Shown: positions 26,637 to 36,566, counted from the first letter of the stretch. The stretch: DNA of 64,000 nucleotides from Acinetobacter piscicola (GCF_015218165.1 NZ_CP048659.1:2976001-3040000), one strand, 5' to 3'. Notes: generated by a model not told the origin, from the letters alone. Numbers and translations are program-made.

Positions 26637-27964
26637 GATTTCTCTTCCATATCTTGTACATCATTTGTTGCCAAAGCTTGCTGATTGGCACGTTCCATGT
26701 CTTTGTGGTAATGCCGTTTGGCATATAAGAACACCACAGCCGCTAAAATACTGACCAAAGGCATCACTCGAAAAGCATCATGTAAACCAATGACATCGGA
26801 CAGCTTTCCAATCACCAATGGACCAAGGGCTAAACCTAAAAAGTTATTGGCTAAAGTTAAAGTTGCAAATGCAGTACCATGTACCGAGTTATGGGTTAAA
26901 TTCGCCACCATTGCACTCGAAGGACCATTGGTACCCAAAGCGATAAACATACCTAAACAAATCAATAATAATTGTGCTGTTCCTGCCGGTAAGGCGAAGG
27001 CAACAGACAAAAGAATGCAACCACCAATACAATAAATTATTGCTAAAACAACTTTACGATCAGGACGATCTTTCCCTAAACGGTCACATAGCATGCCGCA
27101 TAAAATTGTCCCCACCGCACTAAACAATACAATGATGGCAGCAGTAATCCCTGCCTTATCAGTACTCATACCGTAATAACGATTCAGATAACTTGGCATC
27201 CATACAATCACCGTGCCACCAACAAAAAGCTGTAAACCACTGCCGATATAAGTCGCAACGACAGAACGACTTGAATACAAACTTCTGAGCGGATTTTTTG
27301 CTGATTTTATTTTTTGCCCATGATGATCAAGCACTTTGGGTGCTGCTATTTTTTTCTCTTTTACCACAAGTGGATAAAGCATTGCCAAAACTAGACCAAA
27401 AATTGCCATCCCTGCAAATGCCCAGCGCCATCCAAAATGTTCCGCCATGACACCACCGAGTGACATGCCTAAGAATGAACCAAAAACACCACCCGCCATA
27501 AATGCACTGGCTAATGTTGCTCTCATTTCTCTTGGAAATACGGCAACCACAACAGCAATACCTACACTGCCATAAGCAGCCTCACCGACACCGACAAAAA
27601 AACGAGCAATAAACATATGTTGATAGCTTTCAGCAAGCGCACACCCTAAAGTTGCTAAGCTCCACAACACAGCCATGATTGTTAAACTTTTGACCCGTCC
27701 AAAACGGTCAGCCAGTAGTGATAATGGTAGAGTGAGCAAACCCACCATTAATGCCACAATGCCACTGAGTAGACCTAACTGACTATCAGTTAATGCCCAC
27801 TCACTTTTAATCAGTGGAAAAACAGCATTTAACACTTGTCTCGACATGTAGTCTGAAATCAGTAAACCAAAAGTAAGGGCAAAGACCATCCAAGCATAAC
27901 GACGCGGAATACCGATTGACGTATCAACACCTGTCGCATCGGATGTATAGTGATGTACACCCAT
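26633..27964 (-). CDS. MFS transporter, spinster/aromatic-acid-like group
   Basis: The product has 443 residues from the ATG at 27964, which has AAGGAG at ideal spacing. The first in-frame codon at 27970 is too close to that site. It has 12 predicted membrane helices and the MFS loop motif (LADRFGRVKSLT) after helix 2, with a second copy near the middle (CDRLGKDRPDRK). It is likely an importer of the compound degraded by this operon, since it sits between the cleavage enzyme and the redox genes. Substrate not predictable. Confidence 0.88.
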   Translation of the reverse strand: MGVHHYTSDATGVDTSIGIPRRYAWMVFALTFGLLISDYMSRQVLNAVFPLIKSEWALTDSQLGLLSGIVALMVGLLTLPLSLLADRFGRVKSLTIMAVLWSLATLGCALAESYQHMFIARFFVGVGEAAYGSVGIAVVVAVFPREMRATLASAFMAGGVFGSFLGMSLGGVMAEHFGWRWAFAGMAIFGLVLAMLYPLVVKEKKIAAPKVLDHHGQKIKSAKNPLRSLYSSRSVVATYIGSGLQLFVGGTVIVWMPSYLNRYYGMSTDKAGITAAIIVLFSAVGTILCGMLCDRLGKDRPDRKVVLAIIYCIGGCILLSVAFALPAGTAQLLLICLGMFIALGTNGPSSAMVANLTHNSVHGTAFATLTLANNFLGLALGPLVIGKLSDVIGLHDAFRVMPLVSILAAVVFLYAKRHYHKDMERANQQALATNDVQDMEEKS

Positions 27965-28008
27965 AACCACCTCCTTGTATTTTTTATCATTTGTAGTTTT
28001 TAATCTTT

Positions 28009-28045
28009 GGAGGATTACACTTCGCTTAAAAAAGTATAATCCTCC
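28009..28045. repeat. Inverted repeat between the cleavage enzyme and MFS genes
   Basis: The arms ggaggatta and taatcctcc enclose a 19-nt loop in the 140-bp gap inside the operon. There is no T-run on the operon strand. It could slow transcription or be an intercistronic repeat. Confidence 0.55.
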
Positions 28046-28104
28046 TAAATTCCAGCGATTCGAGTTAAAATTCCGTATAACTCTTGATTTTCGCTTGAAT
28101 GTAA

Positions 28105-29154
28105 TTAGCGCTGTGGTACGCCCTTTTGTCCTGCTTTACGATTGGGTGCCATCCCATTTGCAAGTAAAGTTTCTTCAATGGTGTCGTACTGCACGCCAAT
28201 GCGATAAATGTCACGTGCCTCTTGACCATTTGCCACTTCACGCCCTAACTCATGTGCAATACGTACAGTTTGTTTGATCTGCTCAACCGAAGAGAAGCGC
28301 TCACCTTTATGGTTAATAATGGTGTCTTCATTCCCCACTCGCGCATGTAAACCCATTGCCATTGAGATAGTGTTCAGTGGTAATACATTTTTCAGTAAAG
28401 ACTCAGAAGTTAAGGTACAGCCATCAGGTACACGGTGAATAAAGTTAAAGAAGTTAAATGGGTTTGGGCCATCAAAACCACCACCAATCCCAATCCAAGT
28501 TAAGTTCATTGGTCCTTTATACAAACCTTTACGAACAAGACGCTCTAAAGTTTCTAGTCCGTGCATTCCTGTTAATTGGAAATGTGGTTGAATGCCATTA
28601 GCAGCCAAACGTTTTAAATGCTCAATCAACCATTCGGGACCTGCAGGTACTGTCATTTCTGCATAAGCTGCTTGAATTGCAGGATGTTCAAGTGATGTAC
28701 CTTTGAGATATTCTGGATATAAAAGTTCCATAATATTCATTTGCGTGGTGTTAACAGCAACAGTCACTTGATCAGGTTTTGGATCTAATTCAGCCAATTT
28801 ATGACGCGTATCGTCACTCAACCACAATGCTGCTTCACCTTCACTTTCAGGTGCAAAAGAAATCGAGCCGCCCACCTGGATGATCATGTCGGGCACAGCC
28901 GCACGTACACCCGCAATCAGTTCATTAAATTTAGATAAGCGTTTTGAACCTTTACCATCTAATTCACGTACATGTAAATGCAGTACCGATGCACCTGCCT
29001 CATAACACTCCACTGCTTTTTGGATTTGTTCTTCCATTGTCACAGGAATATCTTCTGGAAAATCTTCAGGCATCCACTCTGGACCATACGGTGCAACAGT
29101 AATCACCACTTTTTCCATATTTTCAGGATGTAAAGAATCATCAAAAAATTGCAT
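28105..29154 (-). CDS. Beta-keto acid cleavage enzyme (KCE/BKACE family)
   Basis: The product has 349 residues from the ATG at 29154 (AGGAG 6 bp upstream). Motifs are EAGASVLHLHVRELDGKGSK (Zn-binding HxH), then DMIIQVGGSISF, FQLTGMHGLETLERL, and GLHARVGNEDTIINHKGER (Zn/substrate site). Family members cleave a beta-keto acid with acetyl-CoA to give acetoacetate and a new acyl-CoA. The substrate varies between members (3-keto-5-aminohexanoate, dehydrocarnitine and others) and cannot be fixed here. A 3-oxoacid CoA-transferase pair across the LysR gene could process the acetoacetate. Confidence 0.9.
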   Translation of the reverse strand: MQFFDDSLHPENMEKVVITVAPYGPEWMPEDFPEDIPVTMEEQIQKAVECYEAGASVLHLHVRELDGKGSKRLSKFNELIAGVRAAVPDMIIQVGGSISFAPESEGEAALWLSDDTRHKLAELDPKPDQVTVAVNTTQMNIMELLYPEYLKGTSLEHPAIQAAYAEMTVPAGPEWLIEHLKRLAANGIQPHFQLTGMHGLETLERLVRKGLYKGPMNLTWIGIGGGFDGPNPFNFFNFIHRVPDGCTLTSESLLKNVLPLNTISMAMGLHARVGNEDTIINHKGERFSSVEQIKQTVRIAHELGREVANGQEARDIYRIGVQYDTIEETLLANGMAPNRKAGQKGVPQR

Positions 29155-29208
29155 GTGCATCTCCTATGCGATTTATAGAATATTTTTTAGATAAAATAAT
29201 TTTTAAAA

Positions 29209-30057
29209 TTAATATGTTGCATCACCGATGATACCCGCTCGCTCCATTTTGCGATGACATGCGGGATAATCCATCACAGCATAATGCTGCGTACTCCGGT
29301 TATCCCAAATCGCAATACTGTTGGGTTGCCAACGCCAACGTACTTGATATTCAGGGATATAGGCTTGAGTAATTAAATAACGTAACAACTCGCCAGCACC
29401 CGGATTGGCATCTTGCCCTATACGTACACGATCTTTCGTATGAAAATTGCTGAAATGGGTCGTAAAAGCATTTACATATAAAATCTTCTCACCGGTTTCA
29501 GGATGAGTACGTACGACAGGATGCTCAGCATCAGGGTACTGTGCTTTTAACGCTAAACGTTTTTCTATCGGCATCGCCGCACCAAAACTGGCTTCGATAC
29601 TGTGATAAGCACGTAAATCTGCGATTTTGGCTTTAACATCTTCGGGTAAATTTTCATATGCCATCGCCATATTGGTCCACATAGTATCGCCCCCAACTGG
29701 TGGGCACTCTACACAGCGCAATACGCAACCCATTGGCGGGATTTTGCGCCAGCTTGCATCGCTGTGCCATGCATTTTCATAGCGGTCTACAGGACTTTCT
29801 GGTGTCTTATAAATCTGAACCAAACCAGGGTGATCAGCATGGCTACCTGCCACAGGATGATCTTCAAGCTGACCAAAAAGTTCAGCAAACGCGACATGGT
29901 CAGCGCGTGAAATATTTTGATCTCTTAAAAACAAGACCTTATGTTGAAGTAAATGCGAGCGTATTTCAGCAAACATATCTGAATTATGGATGGCATCCGC
30001 CAAATTTACACCACGTAATTCTGCACCAATATTGCAGGTTAACTTTTCTACTTGCAT
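29209..30057 (-). CDS. TauD/TfdA-family 2-oxoglutarate-dependent dioxygenase
   Basis: The product has 282 residues. Iron ligands are in the segment YENAWHSDASWRKIPP (HxD), with the distal His in NRSTQHYAV and a co-substrate Arg in ACHRKMERA. Such enzymes hydroxylate a substrate with 2-oxoglutarate and O2. Taurine, 2,4-D, alkyl-sulfonates and -sulfates are known substrates. The following genes include a cleavage enzyme and a YeiH exporter. It could act on a sulfonate, but a carnitine-like or other substrate is also possible. Confidence 0.92.
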   Translation of the reverse strand: MQVEKLTCNIGAELRGVNLADAIHNSDMFAEIRSHLLQHKVLFLRDQNISRADHVAFAELFGQLEDHPVAGSHADHPGLVQIYKTPESPVDRYENAWHSDASWRKIPPMGCVLRCVECPPVGGDTMWTNMAMAYENLPEDVKAKIADLRAYHSIEASFGAAMPIEKRLALKAQYPDAEHPVVRTHPETGEKILYVNAFTTHFSNFHTKDRVRIGQDANPGAGELLRYLITQAYIPEYQVRWRWQPNSIAIWDNRSTQHYAVMDYPACHRKMERAGIIGDATY

Positions 30058-30123
30058 AAGAAATCCTTTCTAGCAAAAAACCTTCGTTTCTAGACTGAAG
30101 TAAGTAGCTCACAAGCGTGAGAT

Positions 30124-31110
30124 TTAGATCATAAAAATAGAAGATCCGATAGTTTTACGAGCTTCTAAATCACGATGAGCTTGAACTGCATCCTTGAGTT
30201 CATAGCGTTGATTAATTTCAATTTTGATACGACCATTGGCAACATGATCAAATAATTCATTGGCCAAAGCCTGCTTTTCGGCTGGGTCGGCGATGTAATC
30301 TGCAAGTGCTGGACGTGTAATAAATAATGAACCTTTCATTGCAAGTAAGACAGGATTAAATTCTGCAATTGGACCTGACGCCGTCCCTACACACACCATC
30401 AAACCACGGCGTTTTAATGAATCCAACGATGACATAAAGGTATCTTTGCCGACACTATCAAAGACGACATTAACCCCCACACCGTTGGTCAGCTCACGCA
30501 CACGCTCAGCGACATTTTCATGACTATAATTAATCACATGATCACAGCCATGTGCACGAGCAACAGCTGCTTTTTCCTCAGTAGAAGTTGTACCAATCAC
30601 CGTTAAACCCAGTAATTTTGCCCATTGCGATACAATCAGTCCAACCCCACCTGCTGCGGCATGCAGCAAAATTGTGTCACCTGCTTTGAAGTCATAAATA
30701 CGGCGCATTAAATAAGAAGCAGTTAAGCCTCTCATCGTCATTGCGGCTGCTGTTTCACAAGAAATGGCTTCTGGCAGTTTGATCAAAGCATTGGCTGGAA
30801 TATTGCGTGCAATGCTATATGCACCTAGCGTGTTTAAAAAACCTGTATATGTGACACGATCACCCACTGCAAAGTCAGTCACACCTTCGCCAAGAGCTTC
30901 AATAATGCCCGAAGCTTCTGTACCAATCCCATTGGGTAGTGGAATCGGATAAGTCCCATTACGGAAATAGGTATCGGCATAATTCAAACCCACTGCAACG
31001 TGACGTAAACGGACTTCACCTGCTTGGGGCTCACCTAAATTTACTGTTTCTAAGCGCATTACATCAGGTGTACCGGTTTCATAAAAACGTACTGCTTGTG
31101 TCTGTGTCAT
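30124..31110 (-). CDS. NADPH:quinone oxidoreductase (zeta-crystallin type)
   Basis: The product has 328 residues from the ATG at 31110. Starts at 31122 and 31152 are also in frame and none has a strong ribosome site. It is of the Zn-free medium-chain dehydrogenase family: GLNYADTYFRNGTYPIPLP, NADPH-binding HAAAGGVGLIVSQWAK, and GRIKIEINQRYELKDAVQAH. It reduces quinones or enones. It is the first gene of the leftward operon and is divergent from a LysR regulator 296 bp away. Confidence 0.9.
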   Translation of the reverse strand: MTQTQAVRFYETGTPDVMRLETVNLGEPQAGEVRLRHVAVGLNYADTYFRNGTYPIPLPNGIGTEASGIIEALGEGVTDFAVGDRVTYTGFLNTLGAYSIARNIPANALIKLPEAISCETAAAMTMRGLTASYLMRRIYDFKAGDTILLHAAAGGVGLIVSQWAKLLGLTVIGTTSTEEKAAVARAHGCDHVINYSHENVAERVRELTNGVGVNVVFDSVGKDTFMSSLDSLKRRGLMVCVGTASGPIAEFNPVLLAMKGSLFITRPALADYIADPAEKQALANELFDHVANGRIKIEINQRYELKDAVQAHRDLEARKTIGSSIFMI

Positions 31111-31405
31111 TTTCCTATCCATGTTTTGCTTATTATTGATTGCTAAATGCATAATCTAAAACTACAACACCCGACTTCTTTACCCTTTACATTTGACGAC
31201 AGTGACTTAACATTTTACGACACAATCTTTTAAATGAGTTTGTTCAAATCCCCTTGGTTTTTTAATTTTTTTGGTTAAAAAATACTCTTTCATTACTTTA
31301 GCTAATAGGTTTAACGCCCTTCAATCTCATCTCATTTAGCAACTTCCCTATTTTTTCAACATGCTTTAAGGTGGGTTAGCTGTTGAAACGAATAAAGGAA
31401 AACGG
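31111..31405. promoter_or_regulatory. Divergent promoter region between qor and lysR
   Basis: This 295-bp AT-rich region between two divergent genes is where the LysR-family regulator would be expected to bind. I could not pick out the exact operator or -10/-35 sites with confidence. Confidence 0.45.
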
Positions 31406-32287
31406 ATGACCCTCAAACAACTCAAAGCCTTTTTGGTGCTTGCCCGTGTTTTAAATTATGCCAATGCCGCCGATGAACTGTGCTTGAGTCAGTCCGCCTT
31501 GAGTTTGACTATCAAAGCTTTAGAAGAAGAATTAGGTGGGAAACTCTTTAAACGTACCACCCGTCTGGTCAACCTGACCCCTGAAGGACAATCCTTAATT
31601 CCCTATGCCAAAAAATTGCTCGCCAATTGGGAAGACATGGAAAAAGATGTCAAACAACGCTTTCAGTTACATCGTGGCAACTTAAATATTGCCTCCATGC
31701 CCTTTGCCACCCATACTGTCTTACCTGCCATTTTGAATGAGTTTTCTAAACAGCATCCGAATATTAATTTTTCTATTCATGATGTACCTAATGAAAAAAT
31801 TATTGAAAAAATTCAGGAAGGTATATTTGAAATTGGGATTTGCTTCGAACCGCCATTTCATCATCAAATGGTATTTGAACCTTTATTTAAAGAAGATTTT
31901 GTCGCCGTTGTTCCTAAAGATCATCCACTGGCAAAACATCCATCCATCAGTATGGCAACGCTGTGTAGCTCCCCATTTGTGACTTTACAAAAACCGTCCA
32001 TCATTCGTCATGTGATTGAAGAATGCTGCATACAAAACAACTTCGTTTTGGACTTAAAATTGGAATGTCATCAAATCAGTTCGCTGTCCCATTTTGTTGC
32101 CTATGGAATGGGTGTCAGTGCAATTCCACGACATTTTCAGCAATTTATTGATTTAAAAAATAATGTCCTCGTTGAAATCAATGAAGGCAATGTACAGCTT
32201 AATTTAGGATTGATATATAAAAAAGACACGGAACTTTCACATATTTCCGCTCAATTTATTGAAATTGTCACTGCATATTCATTTTAA
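31406..32287 (+). CDS. LysR-family transcriptional regulator
   Basis: The product has 293 residues. The N-terminal winged HTH is clear (LKQLKAFLVLARVLNYANAA, LCLSQSALSLTIKALEEELG, KLFKRTTRLVNLTPEG), followed by a periplasmic-binding-protein-like effector domain. AAAGGAAAACGG precedes the ATG. Its divergent position points to control of the qor-tauD operon and perhaps of the CoA-transferase genes downstream. Confidence 0.92.
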   Translation: MTLKQLKAFLVLARVLNYANAADELCLSQSALSLTIKALEEELGGKLFKRTTRLVNLTPEGQSLIPYAKKLLANWEDMEKDVKQRFQLHRGNLNIASMPFATHTVLPAILNEFSKQHPNINFSIHDVPNEKIIEKIQEGIFEIGICFEPPFHHQMVFEPLFKEDFVAVVPKDHPLAKHPSISMATLCSSPFVTLQKPSIIRHVIEECCIQNNFVLDLKLECHQISSLSHFVAYGMGVSAIPRHFQQFIDLKNNVLVEINEGNVQLNLGLIYKKDTELSHISAQFIEIVTAYSF

Positions 32288-32328
32288 AAAAGCGGCATGC
32301 ATTTACACACGACTCAAGCAATTTTGCT

Positions 32329-32353
32329 GATTAATGAGTTTTGCTCATTAATC
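32329..32353 (+). terminator. Perfect hairpin after lysR (possible terminator)
   Basis: The 10-bp stem gattaatgag / ctcattaatc has a 5-nt loop and a short T-rich tail, 42 bp after the lysR stop and 73 bp before the CoA-transferase gene. Confidence 0.6.
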
Positions 32354-32425
32354 CTTTAAATCTTTCAATTTCTCATGCGCTTGCTGCAATGTTAATAATA
32401 AGTAAAAGGACATGGAGTCAGCACA

Positions 32426-33130
32426 ATGAATAAAGTGGTTACCAATGCACACGTTGCTTTAGCAGATGTGGTCAAAGATCATCAAACCATTGCCGTAGGT
32501 GGCTTTGGCTTATGTGGTATCCCAGAACTTTTAATTGATGCGTTAATGGATACGGGTGTAACAGGTTTAACCTGTATTTCTAATAATGCAGGAACAGATG
32601 GCATAGGCTTAGGTAAATTACTTGCCACCAAACAAATTAAAAAAATGATTTCATCTTATGTCGGTGAAAATAAAGAATTTGAACGTCAATTTTTGCAAGG
32701 CGAACTAGAAGTTGAACTGACACCACAAGGGACATTAGCCGAAAAACTCCGTGCAGGGGGGGCAGGTATTCCTGCATTTTATACACAGACAGGCGTCGGT
32801 ACCTTGATTGCAGAAGGCAAAGAAGTCCGTGAATTTGATGGAAAACCTTATATTTTAGAGCCATCACTCACCGCAGATCTTGCTTTGGTTAAAGCCTATA
32901 AAGCAGATAAAGCAGGTAATCTGGTGTTCCGTAAAACTGCACGAAATTTTAATCCTGACTGTGCGATGGCAGGAAAATTCACCATTGTCGAAGTAGAACA
33001 GATTGTAGAAATTGGTGAAATCGACCCTGATGATATTCATTTGCCCGGCATTTATGTCAACCGAATCGTGCTCAATGCTAACCCTGAAAAGCGCATTGAA
33101 CAAATGACTTTAAAAGCAGTGGAGGCTTAA
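32426..33130 (+). CDS. 3-oxoacid CoA-transferase subunit A
   Basis: The product has 234 residues. It carries [19 protein letters not shown] (the CoA-binding loop), [16 protein letters not shown] and [20 protein letters not shown]. It transfers CoA from succinyl-CoA (or another donor) to a 3-oxoacid such as acetoacetate. GGAG lies 8 bp before the ATG. Subunit B follows after 3 bp. Together with the beta-keto acid cleavage enzyme in the divergent operon, it could recover acetoacetate as acetoacetyl-CoA. Confidence 0.9.
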   Translation: MNKVVTNAHVALADVVKDHQTIAVGGFGLCGIPELLIDALMDTGVTGLTCISNNAGTDGIGLGKLLATKQIKKMISSYVGENKEFERQFLQGELEVELTPQGTLAEKLRAGGAGIPAFYTQTGVGTLIAEGKEVREFDGKPYILEPSLTADLALVKAYKADKAGNLVFRKTARNFNPDCAMAGKFTIVEVEQIVEIGEIDPDDIHLPGIYVNRIVLNANPEKRIEQMTLKAVEA

Positions 33131-33133
33131 AAC

Positions 33134-33772
33134 ATGGCTTGGACACGCAATGAAATGGCACAACGTGCAGCACTTGAACTTGAAGATGGTTTCTATGTCA
33201 ATTTGGGGATTGGTCTGCCAACGCTGGTTGCGAATTATATTCCTGAAGGCATACATGTGTGGTTACAGTCGGAAAATGGCTTACTCGGTATAGATGAATT
33301 TCCAACCGCAGATACAGTCGATGCAGACTTGATTAATGCAGGTAAACAAACTGTGACTGCACGTCAGGGGGCCTCCTTTTTCTCAAGCTCTGAATCCTTT
33401 GCCATGATCCGTGGTGGTCATGTCAATATTGCGATTTTAGGGGCAATGGAAGTTTCCGAAACAGGTGACCTTGCCAATTGGATGATTCCCGGCAAAAAAG
33501 TCAAGGGTATGGGCGGTGCCATGGACTTGGTAGCAGGTGTTAAAAAAGTCGTTGTTTTAATGGAACATTGCGCCAAAGATGGCAGCCCGAAAATTGTAGA
33601 ACAATGTCGTTTACCACTTACAGGCAAAGCTGTAGTCAGTCGTATTATCAGTGACTTAGGTGTCATGGATATTACAAGTGCAGGTGTTAAATTGATCGAG
33701 TTAGCAAATGGCGTGAGTTTAGAATACATTCAGCGTGTGACAGGTTTGAATTTGATTACATCTGATCTATAA
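33134..33772 (+). CDS. 3-oxoacid CoA-transferase subunit B
   Basis: The product has 212 residues. The catalytic Glu lies in [16 protein letters not shown]. Other motifs are [18 protein letters not shown] and [20 protein letters not shown]. The gene begins 3 bp after subunit A and uses a GGAGG just before that stop codon. The subunits are separate, as is common in bacteria. Confidence 0.92.
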   Translation: MAWTRNEMAQRAALELEDGFYVNLGIGLPTLVANYIPEGIHVWLQSENGLLGIDEFPTADTVDADLINAGKQTVTARQGASFFSSSESFAMIRGGHVNIAILGAMEVSETGDLANWMIPGKKVKGMGGAMDLVAGVKKVVVLMEHCAKDGSPKIVEQCRLPLTGKAVVSRIISDLGVMDITSAGVKLIELANGVSLEYIQRVTGLNLITSDL

Positions 33773-33844
33773 ATTTTTAAAATTCAATGCTCATATGAGC
33801 ATGTAGTCAAAATACCTCAGTTTTTATTCCGAGACAAAAAGTAC

Positions 33845-33862
33845 GCCCGATAAATATCGGGC
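33845..33862. terminator. GC-rich hairpin between convergent scoB-type and emrB-type genes
   Basis: The 8-bp stem gcccgata / tatcgggc with a 2-nt loop lies in the 106-bp gap. A T-run follows 5-6 bases later on the minus strand (gtactttttg), so it probably ends the leftward transcript. It is not perfectly canonical. Confidence 0.5.
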
Positions 33863-33878
33863 TTGCTACAACCGTTGA

Positions 33879-35405
33879 TTAATGTGAATGCCCTGCCCCC
33901 ACATTACCTTTTGGTCTTGGGCATAACCAAATGATGAAACCTGCGAAAATAAAAACCATCGCAAAGATTAAAAACACATGATTCACTGAAATGGTTAAAG
34001 CCTCTTTATCCACCAAGTTTGAGATGGTACCGAGCGCCATTTCTGGGCTAAAGCCGCTATTGACCAAATTCCGCTGAGTCTCTTCCACATGCATTGTAGA
34101 AACAATTTCGCTGCGTGCTATTTTGGTATGATCATCCCAAATCGTTACCGCAATGGACGCCCCGATCGCGCCTGCCATTGTTCGCATAAAGTTCATTAAA
34201 CCTGCTGCTGAAGCGACTTCATCAGGTCTTACCACACCCAATGCAATATTTGAAAGCGGAATAAAGAAAAATGGTACCGCAAAACCTTGGATAATTTGTG
34301 GTAATGCCAATGCCATAAAATCAGCATCACTGGTCCAAAATGACCGCATCAAGGTCACCCCACCCAACATCATGAGACCAAAACTCGACAAAGCTCGTGG
34401 GTCATATTTGGTGGCTAACTTTGCCACAATAGGTGACATCATCAAGCTACCAAACCCCATGGTTGCAGTCAGATAACCTGCCCATGATGCAGTATATCCT
34501 AAGTTAATCTGTAACCATTGTGGGATCAGTACAATGCTGCCAAAGAATGCGGCGAAGGCAAACGCAAGAGATAAGGTCGCAATGGTAAATCCTCGATAAC
34601 GGAAGATTTGAATATTCACAATTGGATGTTTTTCGTAATATTCCCAAATAAAGAAAGCAATGAAACCAACCACCAAAATAACGGCTAAAACACAAATTAA
34701 ATTACTGTTAAACCAGTCCCGTTCATGCCCTAAATCAAGCATTAATTGTAAAGCGCCGATCCAAACAATCAGTAAAGCCAAACCAATCCCATCAATAGGT
34801 AGTTTTGCAGTTGGTGTTTCAGCAACTTTCAGCAGACGCATGACCCCTATAGCACACAGTAGGCCTACAGGAATATTGATAAAGAAAATCCAGTGCCATG
34901 ACCAGTTATCACTGATCGTACCGCCTAAAATCGGTCCTAAAATCGGACCCACAACAGTCGTCATTGCCCACATTCCCATGGCTTGAGAATGCTTTTCGGG
35001 AGGGAAAATATGCATCAGCAAAGTTTGGCTGAGTGGCATAATCGGCCCACCAAACAAACCTTGACCAATACGACAGATCACCAACATAACTAAACTGTTC
35101 GATAAACCACATAAAATTGAAAATGTCGTAAATCCAATCAGGCAAATGCTAAAAACACGAACAGCGCCAAAACGCCCTGCCAACCACCCAGTTAATGGAA
35201 CACAAATTGCTTCAGCAACCGCATAGGAGGTAATCACCCAAGTTCCTTGTGAACTTGAAACTGCCAAACTGCCTGTAATATGAGGAACAGATACATTGGC
35301 AATGGTCATATCTAACACAACCATAAAATTTGCCAATGCAAGGAAAAAGGCGGCAAGTAATAATTTACCGCCCTTTAACTCACCTTGAAATGTTGAGCTG
35401 TTCAT
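33879..35405 (-). CDS. emrB: DHA2-family drug efflux permease EmrB-like
   Basis: The product has 508 residues with 14 predicted membrane segments. Family motifs are LDMTIANVSVPHITGSLAVS, GWLAGRFGAVRVF (motif A) and VGPILGPILGGTISDNWSWH (motif C). It would pump hydrophobic toxic compounds using proton motive force as part of a tripartite efflux system. It starts 6 bp after the emrA-type stop. Confidence 0.88.
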   Translation of the reverse strand: MNSSTFQGELKGGKLLLAAFFLALANFMVVLDMTIANVSVPHITGSLAVSSSQGTWVITSYAVAEAICVPLTGWLAGRFGAVRVFSICLIGFTTFSILCGLSNSLVMLVICRIGQGLFGGPIMPLSQTLLMHIFPPEKHSQAMGMWAMTTVVGPILGPILGGTISDNWSWHWIFFINIPVGLLCAIGVMRLLKVAETPTAKLPIDGIGLALLIVWIGALQLMLDLGHERDWFNSNLICVLAVILVVGFIAFFIWEYYEKHPIVNIQIFRYRGFTIATLSLAFAFAAFFGSIVLIPQWLQINLGYTASWAGYLTATMGFGSLMMSPIVAKLATKYDPRALSSFGLMMLGGVTLMRSFWTSDADFMALALPQIIQGFAVPFFFIPLSNIALGVVRPDEVASAAGLMNFMRTMAGAIGASIAVTIWDDHTKIARSEIVSTMHVEETQRNLVNSGFSPEMALGTISNLVDKEALTISVNHVFLIFAMVFIFAGFIIWLCPRPKGNVGAGHSH

Positions 35406-35411
35406 AGGCGA

Positions 35412-36566
35412 TTACTTCGCTGATGAGGTATCAACCTCAACTGTCATCGATAATCCTACACGTAAAGGATGCGCTGCTAACTCTTTTGCATCTAGCTGAA
35501 TACGTACAGGTAAACGCTGTACCACTTTAATCCAATTTCCTGTTGCATTTTGTGCAGGAATCAAAGCAAATGCCGAACCTGTGCCCCCAGAGAAACCGAT
35601 CACGGTGCCATGATATTCAACTTTTTTACCGTATAAATCTGAAGTTAAAGTCGCTTTCTGTCCGACTTTCACATTTTTTAATTGGCTTTCTTTAAAATTT
35701 GCATCGACGTACAACTCAGATAATGGCACGATTTTCATCACACTTGTACCCGGTGCGATACGCTGTCCAACTTGAATACTACGACGCGCAATTACACCAT
35801 CCAAAGGTGCTTTGATTTCTGTACGCTCTAAATCTAAAAGTGCTTGATCAAGTTTGGCTTGAGCCACTAAAACATCTGGTGTTGATGTTTGTGATGTACC
35901 CTTGATTAAAGCTTCATTGGCATCTAAGTTACTTTGCGCTGCTTTACGTTTTGACTCTGCTTGTGCCAAAGCAGCTTTAGCAACATCAACACTGGCTTTG
36001 GCATTATTTAAAGCACTTTGCGACTTGGTATATTCTTCTTTAGAAATCGCTCCTGAAGCACTCAATTGTTGACGACGGGCAAATTCTTGCTGTGCTTGTT
36101 GATACCCGACTTCAGCTTGTGCCACCTGTGCTTTTGCGCTGTTAATATCATCGGCACTGACTAAAATTTGTGAAGACAATGAACTGCTATTTGCTGAGCT
36201 TTGTGTATATTGACGTTTTGCTTTCGTCAACTCTGCCTCTGCCTGAGCAACTGCAATTTTGGCATCACGATTGTCAATTATCGCTAAGACATCATCTTTC
36301 TTGACTTGCTGTGTATCACTCACCAACACTTTTTCAACTTGACCACTGACCATTGAGGTGATTTCAGCAGTTTCTGCGCCAACATAAGCATTGTCAGTTT
36401 CAACCTTATTACCAAATAGCAATGCCCAAATGGCATACAAAATGGCAATTCCTATCACCAATAATGCAAATATTTTCAGCATTTTTTTACGTTTTTGTTT
36501 GGCTTCATCGTCTGCTTGAGATGGAGTTTCATTTGGGGATGCATTCGTCATCTGCGCTTCGGTCAT
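35412..36566 (-). CDS. emrA: HlyD-type membrane-fusion protein EmrA-like
   Basis: The product has 384 residues. One membrane helix near residue 32-50 (IFALLVIGIAILYAIWALLF) is followed by the lipoyl half (NAYVGAETAEITSMVSGQVE), a long Ala/Gln/Ser-rich coiled coil (~110-230), then RTEIKAPLDGVIARRSIQVG and the beta-barrel. It bridges inner-membrane EmrB and an outer-membrane channel. It precedes the emrB-type gene in the same operon. No regulator (emrR) is adjacent. Confidence 0.88.
   Translation of the reverse strand: MTEAQMTNASPNETPSQADDEAKQKRKKMLKIFALLVIGIAILYAIWALLFGNKVETDNAYVGAETAEITSMVSGQVEKVLVSDTQQVKKDDVLAIIDNRDAKIAVAQAEAELTKAKRQYTQSSANSSSLSSQILVSADDINSAKAQVAQAEVGYQQAQQEFARRQQLSASGAISKEEYTKSQSALNNAKASVDVAKAALAQAESKRKAAQSNLDANEALIKGTSQTSTPDVLVAQAKLDQALLDLERTEIKAPLDGVIARRSIQVGQRIAPGTSVMKIVPLSELYVDANFKESQLKNVKVGQKATLTSDLYGKKVEYHGTVIGFSGGTGSAFALIPAQNATGNWIKVVQRLPVRIQLDAKELAAHPLRVGLSMTVEVDTSSAK

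Noticed and set aside
29700..30059. Plus-strand frame across the TauD-type gene
   Set aside because: An antisense shadow of a well-supported dioxygenase gene.
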